Below, one piece after another: positions 41,771-51,347 of a stretch of DNA of 64,000 nt (position 1 is the first letter of the stretch; the number at the start of each line of letters is the position of its first letter). The position numbers and the translations under genes are program-made. A model generated the notes under the pieces. The model did no database searches. It saw only the letters and a program-made list of their open reading frames with translations, and was not told the DNA's origin. The stretch comes from Flavobacterium sp. KACC 22763 (GTDB lineage: Bacteria; Bacteroidota; Bacteroidia; Flavobacteriales; Flavobacteriaceae): assembly GCF_028736155.1 (NCBI RefSeq), contig NZ_CP117879.1, forward strand, positions 2,356,001 through 2,420,000, in the 5' to 3' direction.

Positions 41771-44593
41771 ATGCCTAGTTCAATCAAACATACCGCCTTA
41801 AAAGTTTTAAAAATTACTGGAATTACGATTGTGGTGATTTTGTTTTTGCTGTTTATTATTCCGTTGCTTTTTCCTGGAAAAATCGCTTCGGAAGTGAAGA
41901 AAATTGCCAATGAACGTCTGGATACAAAATTGGAATTTACCAAATCTAAACTATCATTCTTTACACATTTTCCTTCATTAACGGTAGCTTTAGATGATTT
42001 GTCTTTAACAGGTTCTAAACCTTTTAATAATGATACTTTATTAAGCGCTGATCAGGTTGCTTTTGGAATTGATATTAAGAGATTGCTTTTTGACAATGAA
42101 GTAAAAATCAATAAACTTTATGTTTCTGATGCTTTAATAAATATAATGGTCAACCAAAAAGGTCAAGCCAATTATAATATATATGTTGCCCCAGAAGACA
42201 GAGACAAAAAAGAAGACCCGAATGCTCCAGAAGAAGGAACTGCAATTCGACTAGAGCGTATTGATCTACAAAACTGCCATGTAAAATATAATGATCGTTC
42301 GGCAAAGATTCTGATTGATGCAAAAGGTTTTAATTATATCGGAAAAGGAAATCTAAGCGACGATATTTTTGATCTCGCAACCGATGCCAAAATTGATAAT
42401 CTGGATTTCTTTTACGATCGAACAGGCTATTTGAGACGAAAAAAAGTGAGCGCCGATTTAATTACCCGCATTAATACGCATGCGCTTACCTTTATTCTTC
42501 AAAAAAATGAACTACACATCAATAAACTGCCTTTAAAATTTACTGGTTTATTTTCCATTTTAAGAGATGGATACAAAATCAATATAAAAGCAGCTTCAGA
42601 AAATACAACCGTGAAAGATTTACTTTCTGTAATGCCACCAGAATATTTAACCTGGCTAGAAAGAACAGAGATTTCGGGAAGAAGTGATTTACTGCTTACT
42701 TTCAAAGGAGATTATAACGTTCAGAAAAAACAAAAACCAAATTTAGCTTTCAATTTAAAAATCAACGAAGGTTCAGTAAACTATAAGAATGCGCCAGTTC
42801 CTTTAACCGATTTTAAAATGGATTTGAATGCGATGCTTCCGTCTCTGGACACCGAACAATTGCTGGTTAATTTGAGAACCTTGAAATTTAAGGTGGGCGA
42901 AAAAGATTACTTTAATGCTTATCTACACAGCAAAGGTCTAAGCGAAATGTCGATTAATGCAAGCGTGAAAGGCGCACTAGACCTTGCTGTAGTCGATGCT
43001 GCTCTAGGACTAGAAAATATCGATCTAAAAGGGATTTTAAAAACCAATATTCAGGCAAAAGGGCTTTTTAGCACTTCAAAAAAACTGTTCCCAAAAACTA
43101 TTGGCGGAATTTCACTCCGAAATGGTTGGCTTAAAACAAAATATTATCCAAATCCTATTACCAATATCACTTTTATAGCCAATATGCTGAATAAAGCAGG
43201 AACGTATCAAGATTTGATTGTTGCCGTGGCACCTGCATCTTTTGTTTTTGAAGGAAATCCGGTTTATGTCAATGCCACATTATCCGATTTTAGCGATTTG
43301 GCTTATAATGCCAAAATTAAAGGAGAACTGAATGTGGGCAGAATCTATCAGGTATTCTCGCAAAAAGGTTTGGATTTAACCGGTTATGCCAAAGCTGATC
43401 TTTCGTTAAAAGGAAAACAAAGTTATGCCACAACCGGACAATATGATAAACTGGATAATAAAGGGACATTATTGCTAAAAAATATAAAAGCAACTTCAGA
43501 ATTGTTTCCGAAAGCTTTCTTTATCAAAGAAGGACATTTCCGTTTTCAGAACGAAAAAATGTGGTTTGAAAAATTTAATGCTTCCTACGGAAAATCAGAT
43601 TTTGATATCAATGGCTATCTGCTCAATACCATCAATTATTTCTTAGAATCAAAAGGAACTTTGAGCGGTAATTTCAACTTAAAATCAAAACTGATTAATG
43701 TGGACGAATTTATGGCGCTTGAAGAAGGTGAAAATAAAGATCGTAACATCGAAGTAGAATATGCCAAAGAAGATCATCCTAAAATGAGCGGTGTTGTTAT
43801 TATTCCGAAAAACTTAAATGTCAGTTTAAATGCAAATGCAGACAAAATAGAGTACAATAAATTGATATTTAACAAATTAAACGGAAAAATAGGAATAAAA
43901 AAAGAAGGATTTTACTTAGAAAATGTTACCTTTAGTATTATTGACTGTGTTTTAGGTATTAATGCATTGTATAAAGACGAGTCTCCGACCTCTGCACATT
44001 ATGATGCTCATTTTACGGCTAAAGACTTTGATGTTCAGAGAGCTTACAAAGAAATTCCGATGTTTCATGACATGGTTTCTGCAGCTGAAAAAGCACACGG
44101 AATCATTTCTGTCGACTATAAAGTAAAGGGAGATTTGAACGGCAATATGGGGCCCATTTATGAATCTATGCAAGGTGGCGGAACCATTAATTTACGCGAT
44201 GTGAAAATTAAAGGGCTGAAACTTTTTGACGGAATCAGCTCTAAAACGGGACAAAGCGGTTTGAATAATCCTGATATGAAAGGAATTGAAATTAAATCGA
44301 CAATAGATAAGAATCTTATAAATATTGAGCCATTTACCTTTAGTGTGGCCAGTTTTAGGCCAACTATTAAAGGAACTACAAGCTTTGATGGACTTTTGGA
44401 TTTAAGAATGCGTTTAGGACTTCCGCTTTTCGGAATCATTGGTTTTCCGATTGTAATTACTGGAACGCACGAAGCTCCAAAAATTAAAATATTCAGCAAA
44501 ACAGGACAAGAAATCAATCCCGCTGTCTATGACGAAAAAAACAATAAAGTTATTCGAGAAGAAAAAGTAAGCAAACCCAAAACAAAGAAATAA
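41771..44593 (+). CDS. AsmA-family inner-membrane-anchored protein
   Basis: The 940-aa protein has one N-terminal span (VLKITGITIVVILFLLFIIP) and a very long periplasmic part rich in beta strands. The AsmA N-terminal domain is recognisable (ANERLDTKLEFTKSKLSFFT, then FPSLTVALDDLSLTG), and the AsmA_2 C-terminus ends with FGIIGFPIVITGTHEAPKIK. AsmA-like and related chorein-fold proteins are thought to bridge inner and outer membranes for lipid transfer, which fits the Mla genes immediately upstream. Its TAA overlaps the ATG of the next gene by one base. Confidence 0.85.
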   Translation: MPSSIKHTALKVLKITGITIVVILFLLFIIPLLFPGKIASEVKKIANERLDTKLEFTKSKLSFFTHFPSLTVALDDLSLTGSKPFNNDTLLSADQVAFGIDIKRLLFDNEVKINKLYVSDALINIMVNQKGQANYNIYVAPEDRDKKEDPNAPEEGTAIRLERIDLQNCHVKYNDRSAKILIDAKGFNYIGKGNLSDDIFDLATDAKIDNLDFFYDRTGYLRRKKVSADLITRINTHALTFILQKNELHINKLPLKFTGLFSILRDGYKINIKAASENTTVKDLLSVMPPEYLTWLERTEISGRSDLLLTFKGDYNVQKKQKPNLAFNLKINEGSVNYKNAPVPLTDFKMDLNAMLPSLDTEQLLVNLRTLKFKVGEKDYFNAYLHSKGLSEMSINASVKGALDLAVVDAALGLENIDLKGILKTNIQAKGLFSTSKKLFPKTIGGISLRNGWLKTKYYPNPITNITFIANMLNKAGTYQDLIVAVAPASFVFEGNPVYVNATLSDFSDLAYNAKIKGELNVGRIYQVFSQKGLDLTGYAKADLSLKGKQSYATTGQYDKLDNKGTLLLKNIKATSELFPKAFFIKEGHFRFQNEKMWFEKFNASYGKSDFDINGYLLNTINYFLESKGTLSGNFNLKSKLINVDEFMALEEGENKDRNIEVEYAKEDHPKMSGVVIIPKNLNVSLNANADKIEYNKLIFNKLNGKIGIKKEGFYLENVTFSIIDCVLGINALYKDESPTSAHYDAHFTAKDFDVQRAYKEIPMFHDMVSAAEKAHGIISVDYKVKGDLNGNMGPIYESMQGGGTINLRDVKIKGLKLFDGISSKTGQSGLNNPDMKGIEIKSTIDKNLINIEPFTFSVASFRPTIKGTTSFDGLLDLRMRLGLPLFGIIGFPIVITGTHEAPKIKIFSKTGQEINPAVYDEKNNKVIREEKVSKPKTKK

Positions 44594-45108
44594 TGAATTC
44601 TCAATCTCAACATAAAAGCAGTGCATTCGAAAAGTTTGCTACAAAAGTTTCAAAAGCTGCAGGAAGTACTCCAGCTTTTATTGGTGCCTTTCTTCTTGTT
44701 GTGGTCTGGGCTGCTTCTGGACCTATTTTCGATTATTCAGAAACCTGGCAATTGGTCATCAATACAGGAACTACCATTATTACTTTTTTAATGGTTTTTT
44801 TAATTCAAAAAGCACAAAATAAAGATTCGCTTGCCATTCAGTTAAAACTAAATGAACTCGTGGCATCAAATGAACAGTCGAGTAACAGTCTTGTCGATAT
44901 TGAAAGCATGACTGAAGAAGAAATGATCATTATCCAGAAATACTATCATCATTTAAGCCAATTGGCAAAAAAAGATCTAAGCATAAGAACTTCACATTCA
45001 ATTGCCGAAGCAAATGAACTTCATAATCGAAAAAAAGAAAAAAATATAAAACCAGATAACATCAAAAAAACTACCAAAAACACCTCTAAAAAAATAACCA
45101 AAAAATGA
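44593..45108 (+). CDS. Low-affinity iron permease-family membrane protein
   Basis: The 171-aa protein has two central spans (FIGAFLLVVVWAASGPIF and a second around TTIITFLMVFLIQ). The signature VWAASGPIF.YSETWQLVIN and FLIQKAQNKDSLAIQLKLNE is typical of the family named after yeast Fet4. Bacterial members are of uncertain function, so iron transport is only a family label. The C-terminus is Lys-rich. Translation is coupled on both sides: one-base overlap with the AsmA gene and a four-base ATGA overlap with the oxidoreductase gene. Confidence 0.85.
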   Translation: MNSQSQHKSSAFEKFATKVSKAAGSTPAFIGAFLLVVVWAASGPIFDYSETWQLVINTGTTIITFLMVFLIQKAQNKDSLAIQLKLNELVASNEQSSNSLVDIESMTEEEMIIIQKYYHHLSQLAKKDLSIRTSHSIAEANELHNRKKEKNIKPDNIKKTTKNTSKKITKK

Positions 45109-46304
45109 AATTGAGCTCTACCGAAACCTATTGGCCACTAAAAAATGCCATAAAACAAAGTTATCCTTCCATAGATTCCGATATTAACGCCGACATTTTA
45201 ATAATTGGCGGTGGCATTACAGGCGCTTTAACCGCTTATAAATTACTAAACGAAGGAAAAAAAATTGTTCTTGTAGACCGTCGCGATGTCTGTGGCGGAA
45301 GCACTTCTGGAAGCACCGCTTTACTACAGTACGAAATTGATGTTCCATTGCATCAGCTCATCAAACTTCGTGGCACAAGATGTGCCGTAGACAGTTATCA
45401 AAATGGAAAAAAAGCTATTTTTGATCTTAGAAATATCATCGATGAAGTCGGCTGCGATTGTGGTTTTGAATTCAAAAAAAGCATTCATTTTACTACTTTA
45501 AAAAAGGATGTGCCTTATTTAAAAAATGAATTTAAAGCTAGAAAACAGCATGGTTTTGAAATCAGCTGGCTGGGCAGATCAGAATTGCAAAAAATGGGAT
45601 TGAATGCCATTGCAGGAATAGAATCTAAAACGGCGGCAGTTATGGACCCTTTCAAACTTGCAAGCGATCTTCTATTCCATTGCCATGAAAAAGGCATGCC
45701 TATTTTTGATCGTACGAATATTGCTTCCATACAGCATCAAAAAGGTAAAATTATTGCCACTACAGGCTCAAAACATGTTATTACGGCCGACCATATTATT
45801 CATTGCACAGGCTACGAAAGCACAGAAACGCTAAAAGAGAAGGTTGTCGATTTAAAAAGCACTTACGTTATTACTTCTGAAAGTCAGCCTGATCTTCCAG
45901 AAAATTTCAGGCATTCTATATTTTGGGATACTGCTTCTCCTTACCACTATATAAGAACGACAGAAGATAATCGCATTATAATGGGCGGCGGAGATGAAGA
46001 TTTTAAAGACACAAATAAACGCGATAAGTTACTGCCTAAAAAAGAGCAATATCTTTTAAAACAATTTTATAAACGATTTCCTGATCTAGATTTCAAAATT
46101 GACTATTCCTGGGCAGGAACTTTCGGTGAAACTAAAGATGGGCTTCCCTACTTCGGAAAACCAAATCCGAGGAAAAACGAACATTACATTCTAGGCTTCG
46201 GTGGAAACGGAATTACCTTCAGCGTTCTCGCAATGAATTCTATCCTAGATTCACTTCACAACAAAAAAAATACAGATTTGGAGTATTATCGATTTGGACG
46301 TTAG
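45105..46304 (+). CDS. DAO-type FAD-dependent oxidoreductase
   Basis: The 399-aa protein has the FAD Rossmann motif in ADILIIGGGITGALTAYKLL, a typical FAD-binding DAO fold (CGGSTSGSTALLQYEID, where the glycine- and threonine-rich loop contacts FAD) and the C-terminal HYILGFGGNGITFSVLAMN. It is close in pattern to the DadA/PuuB-like amine or amino-acid oxidoreductases found in many Bacteroidota. The substrate is unknown. It is the last gene of a run of overlapping frames beginning with the AsmA-like protein. Confidence 0.85.
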   Translation: MKLSSTETYWPLKNAIKQSYPSIDSDINADILIIGGGITGALTAYKLLNEGKKIVLVDRRDVCGGSTSGSTALLQYEIDVPLHQLIKLRGTRCAVDSYQNGKKAIFDLRNIIDEVGCDCGFEFKKSIHFTTLKKDVPYLKNEFKARKQHGFEISWLGRSELQKMGLNAIAGIESKTAAVMDPFKLASDLLFHCHEKGMPIFDRTNIASIQHQKGKIIATTGSKHVITADHIIHCTGYESTETLKEKVVDLKSTYVITSESQPDLPENFRHSIFWDTASPYHYIRTTEDNRIIMGGGDEDFKDTNKRDKLLPKKEQYLLKQFYKRFPDLDFKIDYSWAGTFGETKDGLPYFGKPNPRKNEHYILGFGGNGITFSVLAMNSILDSLHNKKNTDLEYYRFGR

Positions 46305-46318
46305 AAAGATACTAAGAT

Positions 46319-46361
46319 GCTAAGATTCTAAGTTTCTGAGAAAAAAACTTAGAATCTTAGT
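46319..46361. terminator. Bidirectional terminator between convergent genes
   Basis: CTAAGATTCTAAGTTT (46320-46335) pairs with AAACTTAGAATCTTAG (46345-46360) in a perfect 16-bp stem, between the oxidoreductase and the MarR-GNAT gene. CTTAG-type repeats with the same look recur near 51630, 54715 and 55320. Confidence 0.8.
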
Positions 46362-46384
46362 AACTCAGAACCTTAGCAACTTAT

Positions 46385-47335
46385 TTAAAGAACTAACTCC
46401 ATCTGAATATTACATCTTTTATAAGGCGTTTCGAGACCAAAAACTTTTTCGAAACCTAGTTTATAATATAGATTTATCGCGGGTTTTAAGATCGTGTTAC
46501 TTTCTAAATATATTTTCTTAGCACCGAGTTCTTTTGCTTTCTCGGCAATTGCTTTTCCTAAAAGCCAGCCTATGCTTTTACCTTGTGCTTTTGGAGAAAC
46601 GGCCATTTTTGCCATCTCAAAATCATATTCAGAATTATTCATTTTAATTAAAGCACAAACTCCAACAGGTTCATTTTCATACAAAGCCACAAGAATTTTT
46701 CCTCCCTTTTTCAAAATATATTCTTCAGGATTGTCCAATGCTTTATAATCAGCTTCTTCCATTTCAAAATAAGTCGAAATCCATTCTACGTTCAGCGCTC
46801 TAAAAGCTTCCTGATACTCTGGCTTATAGTCAACTATTTTTACGTCTTTGCTTTCTCTCTTTTTCTTTTGTTCGCTAACTCTTTTAATTAAAGATTTTTG
46901 CTCCAATAAAAATTCCCACTCTTCCAATGCTGCCCATAGATTATGTTTGCTTTCAGCAATTATTCCTTCAATTGCAACATCAATATCTTCCAACTGCTGT
47001 TTGATTTTCTTCGAAATCAAAATTCCTTTTTCGGTAAGAACAACATTATTCTTTCTTTTATCCTCTGTTTTTGCGCTTTCTTCAATTAGTCCAGCACCAA
47101 TCATTTCCTGAATAATTTTACTGACAGAAGGCTGCGAATGTCCAATTTCATTGGCTATTTCAGTGATTGTAATTTCACGCTCTTCGGCCAATGTATAAAA
47201 TACTGGGAACCATTTCGGCACAAAATCAACTCCATACAATTCATATATTTTCGCAGCATCATCAGTAACAACAGCAGTCATTAAACGTAAACGGCTTCCT
47301 AGTGCCGATTTTCCAACTTTATCAAAAAATTCCAT
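46385..47335 (-). CDS. MarR regulator fused to a GNAT acetyltransferase
   Basis: In the 316-aa protein residues ~1-150 form a MarR-type winged helix (EREITITEIANEIGHSQPSV, SKIIQEMIGAGLIEES) and residues ~165-316 a GNAT domain with the acetyl-CoA loop AVSPKAQGKSIGWLLGKAIA and the ending NLYYKLGFEKV. Such fusions are widespread and may couple sensing to acetylation of a small molecule or protein. The gene probably represses itself: the perfect palindrome ATAACTAGTTAT lies between its -7 element and the ATG. Confidence 0.88.
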   Translation of the reverse strand: MEFFDKVGKSALGSRLRLMTAVVTDDAAKIYELYGVDFVPKWFPVFYTLAEEREITITEIANEIGHSQPSVSKIIQEMIGAGLIEESAKTEDKRKNNVVLTEKGILISKKIKQQLEDIDVAIEGIIAESKHNLWAALEEWEFLLEQKSLIKRVSEQKKKRESKDVKIVDYKPEYQEAFRALNVEWISTYFEMEEADYKALDNPEEYILKKGGKILVALYENEPVGVCALIKMNNSEYDFEMAKMAVSPKAQGKSIGWLLGKAIAEKAKELGAKKIYLESNTILKPAINLYYKLGFEKVFGLETPYKRCNIQMELVL

Positions 47336-47352
47336 AACAAATAATTAATTAT

Positions 47353-47391
47353 ATAACTAGTTATGCAAATGTATAAAAAAATCTTTTTGCA
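47353..47391 (-). promoter_or_regulatory. Promoter and operator of the MarR-GNAT gene
   Basis: On the minus strand TACATTTG (47366-47373) fits the -7 consensus, with TTTG about 16 bases further upstream. Immediately downstream is the 12-bp perfect palindrome ATAACTAGTTAT (47353-47364), a MarR-type site over the transcription start. Confidence 0.6.
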
Positions 47392-47450
47392 AAAGTTTTT
47401 TTTGGGTACAAAGTTTCAAAGATGCAGAGGTTCAAAGTTTTTCTTCAAAA

Positions 47451-47481
47451 AAAAGACTAAGATTTATGAATCTTAGTCTTT
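47451..47481. terminator. Hairpin terminator after the minus-strand AraC gene
   Basis: AAAAGACTAAGATT and AATCTTAGTCTTT form a long stem between the AraC stop (47566) and the MarR-GNAT promoter, followed by an A/T tract on either strand. Confidence 0.7.
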
Positions 47482-47565
47482 AAATATATATTGCTTAATA
47501 GCTAACTACATTACTTTACTATAAAAAACTTTACACCTTTGTAACTCTGTACCTTTGCACCTCAA

Positions 47566-48591
47566 TTACGCAGTAATTGCTAGAGAATTCAAATTAAACT
47601 TATACTCTTTTGGGCTGCAGTTGAATTTTTGTTTGAAAATTTTGGAGAAATAACTTCTGCTTGTAAAACCGATGCAATACACGATTTCAGAAATATTTAG
47701 ATCTGAGGTTCTAATCAGGATTTCAGCTTTTAGAACTCTCATATGCGTAATGTAATCATTGACTGTGCGATTGTGAATCATTTTGAAACCTTCCTGAAGT
47801 TTGTTTGGAGAAAGACCCGATTTTTTACTCAAAGATTTAATTGAAAAAGCTTCTTCTGGATTTGATTTTATAAATTCAGAAAGATCCTTTACTTCTTCCA
47901 ACTCCCTTACCGTTAATCCGTTTGCTTCGTTTGCAAAAGCATGCAAATCGTCTGAATGCTGTTGAATTTCCATGGCCAGAATAATTCTCATAATTCCTTC
48001 TTTCAGTAGATTTCTAACAATTCCGGTTTGAGTAATCGAATTAAGCTGCTCTATTTTTTCTGCAATCTGCAAATTATATGATCCGATATAGAAGAAATCC
48101 GCAACCTGATTATTCTCAAAAAAAGTATCTTTTACTTGTTGGTTTAAAGAATGCGTCTGACTCGCAGCATCAATCTGAGTTCCGACAATAATTAAAGTCA
48201 GCTTTGTTTTTTTTCCTTTTTCGAAAAATAAAACATTGTCCTCGCTGTTTTTTGATGTTACAATGGCAGTCTGAAAAGTTTTCAGTTTTCGTTCTTCTCC
48301 ATTCAATCCAAAACTGTGCGAAAGATTTCCTTTAGAACAATAAGCAAAATAAATTGGCGAGGATTTTACATTTAGAATGTCCAACCTAACATCTATAGAA
48401 AATGTCATATCAAACTGAACGTATGAGATATTGTCTGCAAATGAAGCCCCAATAATAGAGCCTTCGGCAAAACTATTTTCTACTGCAAGTGTATACTCCT
48501 CTAAATCAAAAGTCACCTTTCCGCCAAAACTAGTCTGAAGTTCATCAAATATATTTTTAGTTTTTTCTGTATTTATAGTAACTACTTTCAT
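47566..48591 (-). CDS. AraC-family transcriptional regulator
   Basis: The 341-aa protein has a divergent N-terminal sensing part of ~230 residues and a C-terminal AraC domain. Its two helix-turn-helices are AFSIKSLSKKSGLSPNKLQE and LNISEIVYCIGFTSRSYFSK, with the closing IFKQKFNCSPKEYK. The pattern resembles the PchR-like/AraC regulators of Bacteroidota. No adjacent target is evident: the gene is separated from its neighbours by terminators, and the glycosylase gene upstream is divergent. Confidence 0.88.
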   Translation of the reverse strand: MKVVTINTEKTKNIFDELQTSFGGKVTFDLEEYTLAVENSFAEGSIIGASFADNISYVQFDMTFSIDVRLDILNVKSSPIYFAYCSKGNLSHSFGLNGEERKLKTFQTAIVTSKNSEDNVLFFEKGKKTKLTLIIVGTQIDAASQTHSLNQQVKDTFFENNQVADFFYIGSYNLQIAEKIEQLNSITQTGIVRNLLKEGIMRIILAMEIQQHSDDLHAFANEANGLTVRELEEVKDLSEFIKSNPEEAFSIKSLSKKSGLSPNKLQEGFKMIHNRTVNDYITHMRVLKAEILIRTSDLNISEIVYCIGFTSRSYFSKIFKQKFNCSPKEYKFNLNSLAITA

Positions 48592-48763
48592 GGTTCTCCG
48601 GATTTAAAATTATAATTTGCTAAACAGATTATTTCTAGAAATCTGAAAATCAAAGTTCGTTTAAAGACCAACCAAAAGTGTTATATAATTTTTTGGTTTT
48701 GTTTTATAATTCCTTATAAATGGTTATTTTAACATATATCACAACTCTTTTAAGAAAGTAAGT

Positions 48764-49249
48764 ATGAAAAGTTTTTCGTTTGCTCCAATAAGTTCTTCCA
48801 ACTCTAAAATTCTAATTTTAGGCACAATGCCTGGAACAAAATCTTTAGAACTCAATCAATATTATGGTCACAACCAGAATAACTTTTGGAAATTTATGTT
48901 TCAGATTTTGGGAGAAGAGTTTTCTAATGATTACGAAATACGAAAAAGCTTATTAATTAAAAACGGCATCGCACTCTGGGATGTCTTACAATTTTGCGAA
49001 CGCGTTGGAAGCTTGGATAGCGCTATAAAGAATGAAATCGCAAATGATTTTGAAAATTTCTTAGAAACTCATCCTCAAATAGAAAACATTCTTTTTAACG
49101 GACAGAAAGCTGCCGCATTTTTTAAAAAGTATGTTCATTTAAAAAAAGAATATAGAACATTCACACTTCCATCGACAAGTCCTGCCAATGCTGGTAAGGC
49201 TTTTCAAGATAAATTAAACGAATGGAACGTCATTAAAAACTTATTGTAA
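48764..49249 (+). CDS. DNA-deoxyinosine (hypoxanthine) glycosylase
   Basis: The 161-aa uracil-DNA-glycosylase-superfamily protein has motif A in LILGTMPGTKSLELNQYYGH with the adjacent NNFW, and motif B in LPSTSPANAG. The combination of GTMPG.xS and SPAN is typical of family 6 (HDG), which removes hypoxanthine (deaminated adenine) from DNA in base-excision repair rather than uracil. It is a single-gene unit divergent from the AraC regulator. Confidence 0.85.
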   Translation: MKSFSFAPISSSNSKILILGTMPGTKSLELNQYYGHNQNNFWKFMFQILGEEFSNDYEIRKSLLIKNGIALWDVLQFCERVGSLDSAIKNEIANDFENFLETHPQIENILFNGQKAAAFFKKYVHLKKEYRTFTLPSTSPANAGKAFQDKLNEWNVIKNLL

Positions 49250-49549
49250 AGTTCAGTATTTTATATAATTAAAATGCAAATATTGGAATCATGTAACTTT
49301 TTCCGTTTAAAGTATAACAAAAAACAACTGCTCTCGATCTAATTTTACATCAAAGAAAAATAAGCCATACTGAAGATTTGATTAGCGAAATGAAAAGGCT
49401 TTCTTCTTATTAAAATTTACAAAGCAAACTGTAAAAAGTTTAGTCTATAAAGAGAACATTGGTTATGTTAGTTTATTTTTGGGAAAAAGCTACTCTATAG
49501 AAATATAGAGTAGTTTTGTTTTTATAGGCTGCCATTTAAAGATAAAAAC
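49250..49549. other. 300-base gap with one terminator-like hairpin
   Basis: Short reading frames exist (for example 22 codons from ATG 49274), but none has support. One stretch without start codon, ending EDLISEMKRLSSY, could be a tiny gene remnant but is too short to judge. The hairpin at 49490-49513 is listed separately. Confidence 0.4.
49490..49518 (+). terminator. Hairpin with GAAA tetraloop and T-run
   Basis: CTACTCTATA and TATAGAGTAG form a perfect 10-bp stem closed by GAAA and followed by TTTTG. It is about 240 bases after the glycosylase stop and 32 before the next ATG, so it may end an upstream transcript or attenuate the next gene. Confidence 0.65.
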
Positions 49550-49984
49550 ATGAAAATCCAGACATATTATAATCATATACGATTTTATACCCCACACCAT
49601 TTTATCTATTATCCTGTTTTAATTTTATTCTTAATTGCAAGCATTTATTTGAGTATTACAACAGAAGATCATTTAATATGGGCATTCATCAGCGTAGCTT
49701 TTGTATTTCTTTTTGCACTGGCTTATATGCTACGACAACACTACGCATTAACGCTACAAAACAGAATTATACGTCTAGAAATGCGTTATCGTTATTTTAC
49801 TTTAACAGGCAAAAGATTCGAAGAATTTGAATACAAACTTACAGACGACCAAATATTTGCTTTGCGTTTTGCACCAGATAACGAATTGATTCCGCTTATA
49901 GAAGATGTTTTAAAAAACAATCTAACCGGAGATGCTATCAAAAAAGCAATTGTACACTGGAAAGCAGATTACCACAGGGTATAG
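49550..49984 (+). CDS. DUF6526-like membrane protein
   Basis: The 144-aa protein has two adjacent spans (FIYYPVLILFLIASIYLS and AFISVAFVFLFALAYMLR), an aromatic N-terminus (YYNHIRFYTPHHFIYYP), and a cytosolic C-terminal domain beginning ALTLQNRIIRLEMRYRYFTL. This architecture matches the uncharacterised DUF6526 family of Bacteroidota. No function is known. The hairpin directly before it may influence its expression. Confidence 0.7.
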   Translation: MKIQTYYNHIRFYTPHHFIYYPVLILFLIASIYLSITTEDHLIWAFISVAFVFLFALAYMLRQHYALTLQNRIIRLEMRYRYFTLTGKRFEEFEYKLTDDQIFALRFAPDNELIPLIEDVLKNNLTGDAIKKAIVHWKADYHRV

Positions 49985-50084
49985 TAAAAATCAAATTCCA
50001 AATTCTAAATTCCAAATTCAAATAACAATTTTCAATTATGCTTTGATTTTTGAATTTGTCATTGAAATATGAAATTTGACATTG

Positions 50085-51251
50085 TTATTGAACTTTTTTC
50101 TTATTGAAAAGGATATAAAACAAAAACAATACAGCCCAAACCGCAACAATCACAGCAAAATAAATTGCAATAATATTCGGGTGCAGATAATTAGGCTCGT
50201 AAAATAACTTATTTAAAGTTTTAAATTTTTCTGTTAAAGCTTTTCTATCAAAAGTATTTCTAATTCCGTTAAGTGGTTCATCTTTATTATCTCTATAATG
50301 GTATACATCTTGAGTCAACAACTTCGGAATCACGTTTGTTTCTATATTGTATTTCTTTAAGATCGTGTCCAATTTCTGAAAAGTATATGTTAATGAATCT
50401 TTTTTAGAATTGTAAAGTAATTTATAACGATCTACAGCGGCTTGATACCTTTGTTTATCAATAGAATCTCCTTGAACTGGACTGAATAAAGATTTGTTTT
50501 CCAAGAAAATACAAATATCACTTTCATGTTCTGGACGCACTTGTGCACCCTTAAAAATAATTTCTGTGCTGTCTCCTAAAACTGTTTTTGAGATAATTCT
50601 TTTATGTAATTCTTCTTTCTCAAAACCAAGAATATCAAAAATACTATCTGCTTTATTTGTCGTTTTGTCAAAAGTGCTTGTTAGAGCCTTTATAGTATCA
50701 ATGCTGTAATAGCTAGTTTCTGTGATCGCATATTCGCCTGGCACAATTGTATCTTCTTGTTGAATTACAGGATAAGGCTTTGGATATAGAATGTTCTCGT
50801 AATTGAACAGTTTCTCAGAACTGTAAGAAGTATATCCATACAAAAACGGATTTAAAACATTCAGCAGTTTTTTATCCTTATTAAAATCATTTTCAGACAA
50901 CTCTGATTTCAGTTTCGCATTCATTCCAAAACTATAACTAATGAAAAACGAAAAAGTCAAAAACGAAATCAACAGCAGACAAACGGCAATTTTAAAAAGA
51001 TTGCCACCTTTATAATTTTCTCTCGAATGATTGCGAATTAGAAAAATCAAAAAGAGGAGTAAAAACAATCCGCTTACGAAAAAGTGCGAAATCGAAACGT
51101 CATCATAAAATTTAAAACGGTAAAATTCAGTGTAGATATCAATATTTTTAATCCCTTCAAAAGTAAAATAACCGTATAAAAAGTAAGCTAAATGAATTAA
51201 GGCTAGTACAATAATAGATTTTATGAAATAACGCTTTAGATTTTTAGTCAT
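50085..51251 (-). CDS. Hypothetical membrane protein with large extracytoplasmic domain
   Basis: The 388-aa protein has three predicted spans in the first 110 residues (for example IIVLALIHLAYFLYGYF and LFLLLFLIFLI), a ~240-residue soluble region rich in Tyr, Asp and Lys, and a final span (VIVAVWAVLFLFYILF). I recognise no domain in the soluble part. The gene stands alone. Its upstream side carries the structured element at 51348-51463. Confidence 0.65.
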   Translation of the reverse strand: MTKNLKRYFIKSIIVLALIHLAYFLYGYFTFEGIKNIDIYTEFYRFKFYDDVSISHFFVSGLFLLLFLIFLIRNHSRENYKGGNLFKIAVCLLLISFLTFSFFISYSFGMNAKLKSELSENDFNKDKKLLNVLNPFLYGYTSYSSEKLFNYENILYPKPYPVIQQEDTIVPGEYAITETSYYSIDTIKALTSTFDKTTNKADSIFDILGFEKEELHKRIISKTVLGDSTEIIFKGAQVRPEHESDICIFLENKSLFSPVQGDSIDKQRYQAAVDRYKLLYNSKKDSLTYTFQKLDTILKKYNIETNVIPKLLTQDVYHYRDNKDEPLNGIRNTFDRKALTEKFKTLNKLFYEPNYLHPNIIAIYFAVIVAVWAVLFLFYILFNKKKVQ

Positions 51252-51347
51252 TTTTTAGAGTTGCTAAGGTTCTGAGATACTAATGTACTTAAAATTTATT
51301 TTGGCTTTCATAAAAATATATTTAGAAAATTAAAAAGTAAAATAATC

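Noticed and set aside
49274..49420. Short frames between the glycosylase and DUF6526-like genes
   Set aside because: One is 22 codons, the other has no start; neither has a terminator, signal or motif to support it.
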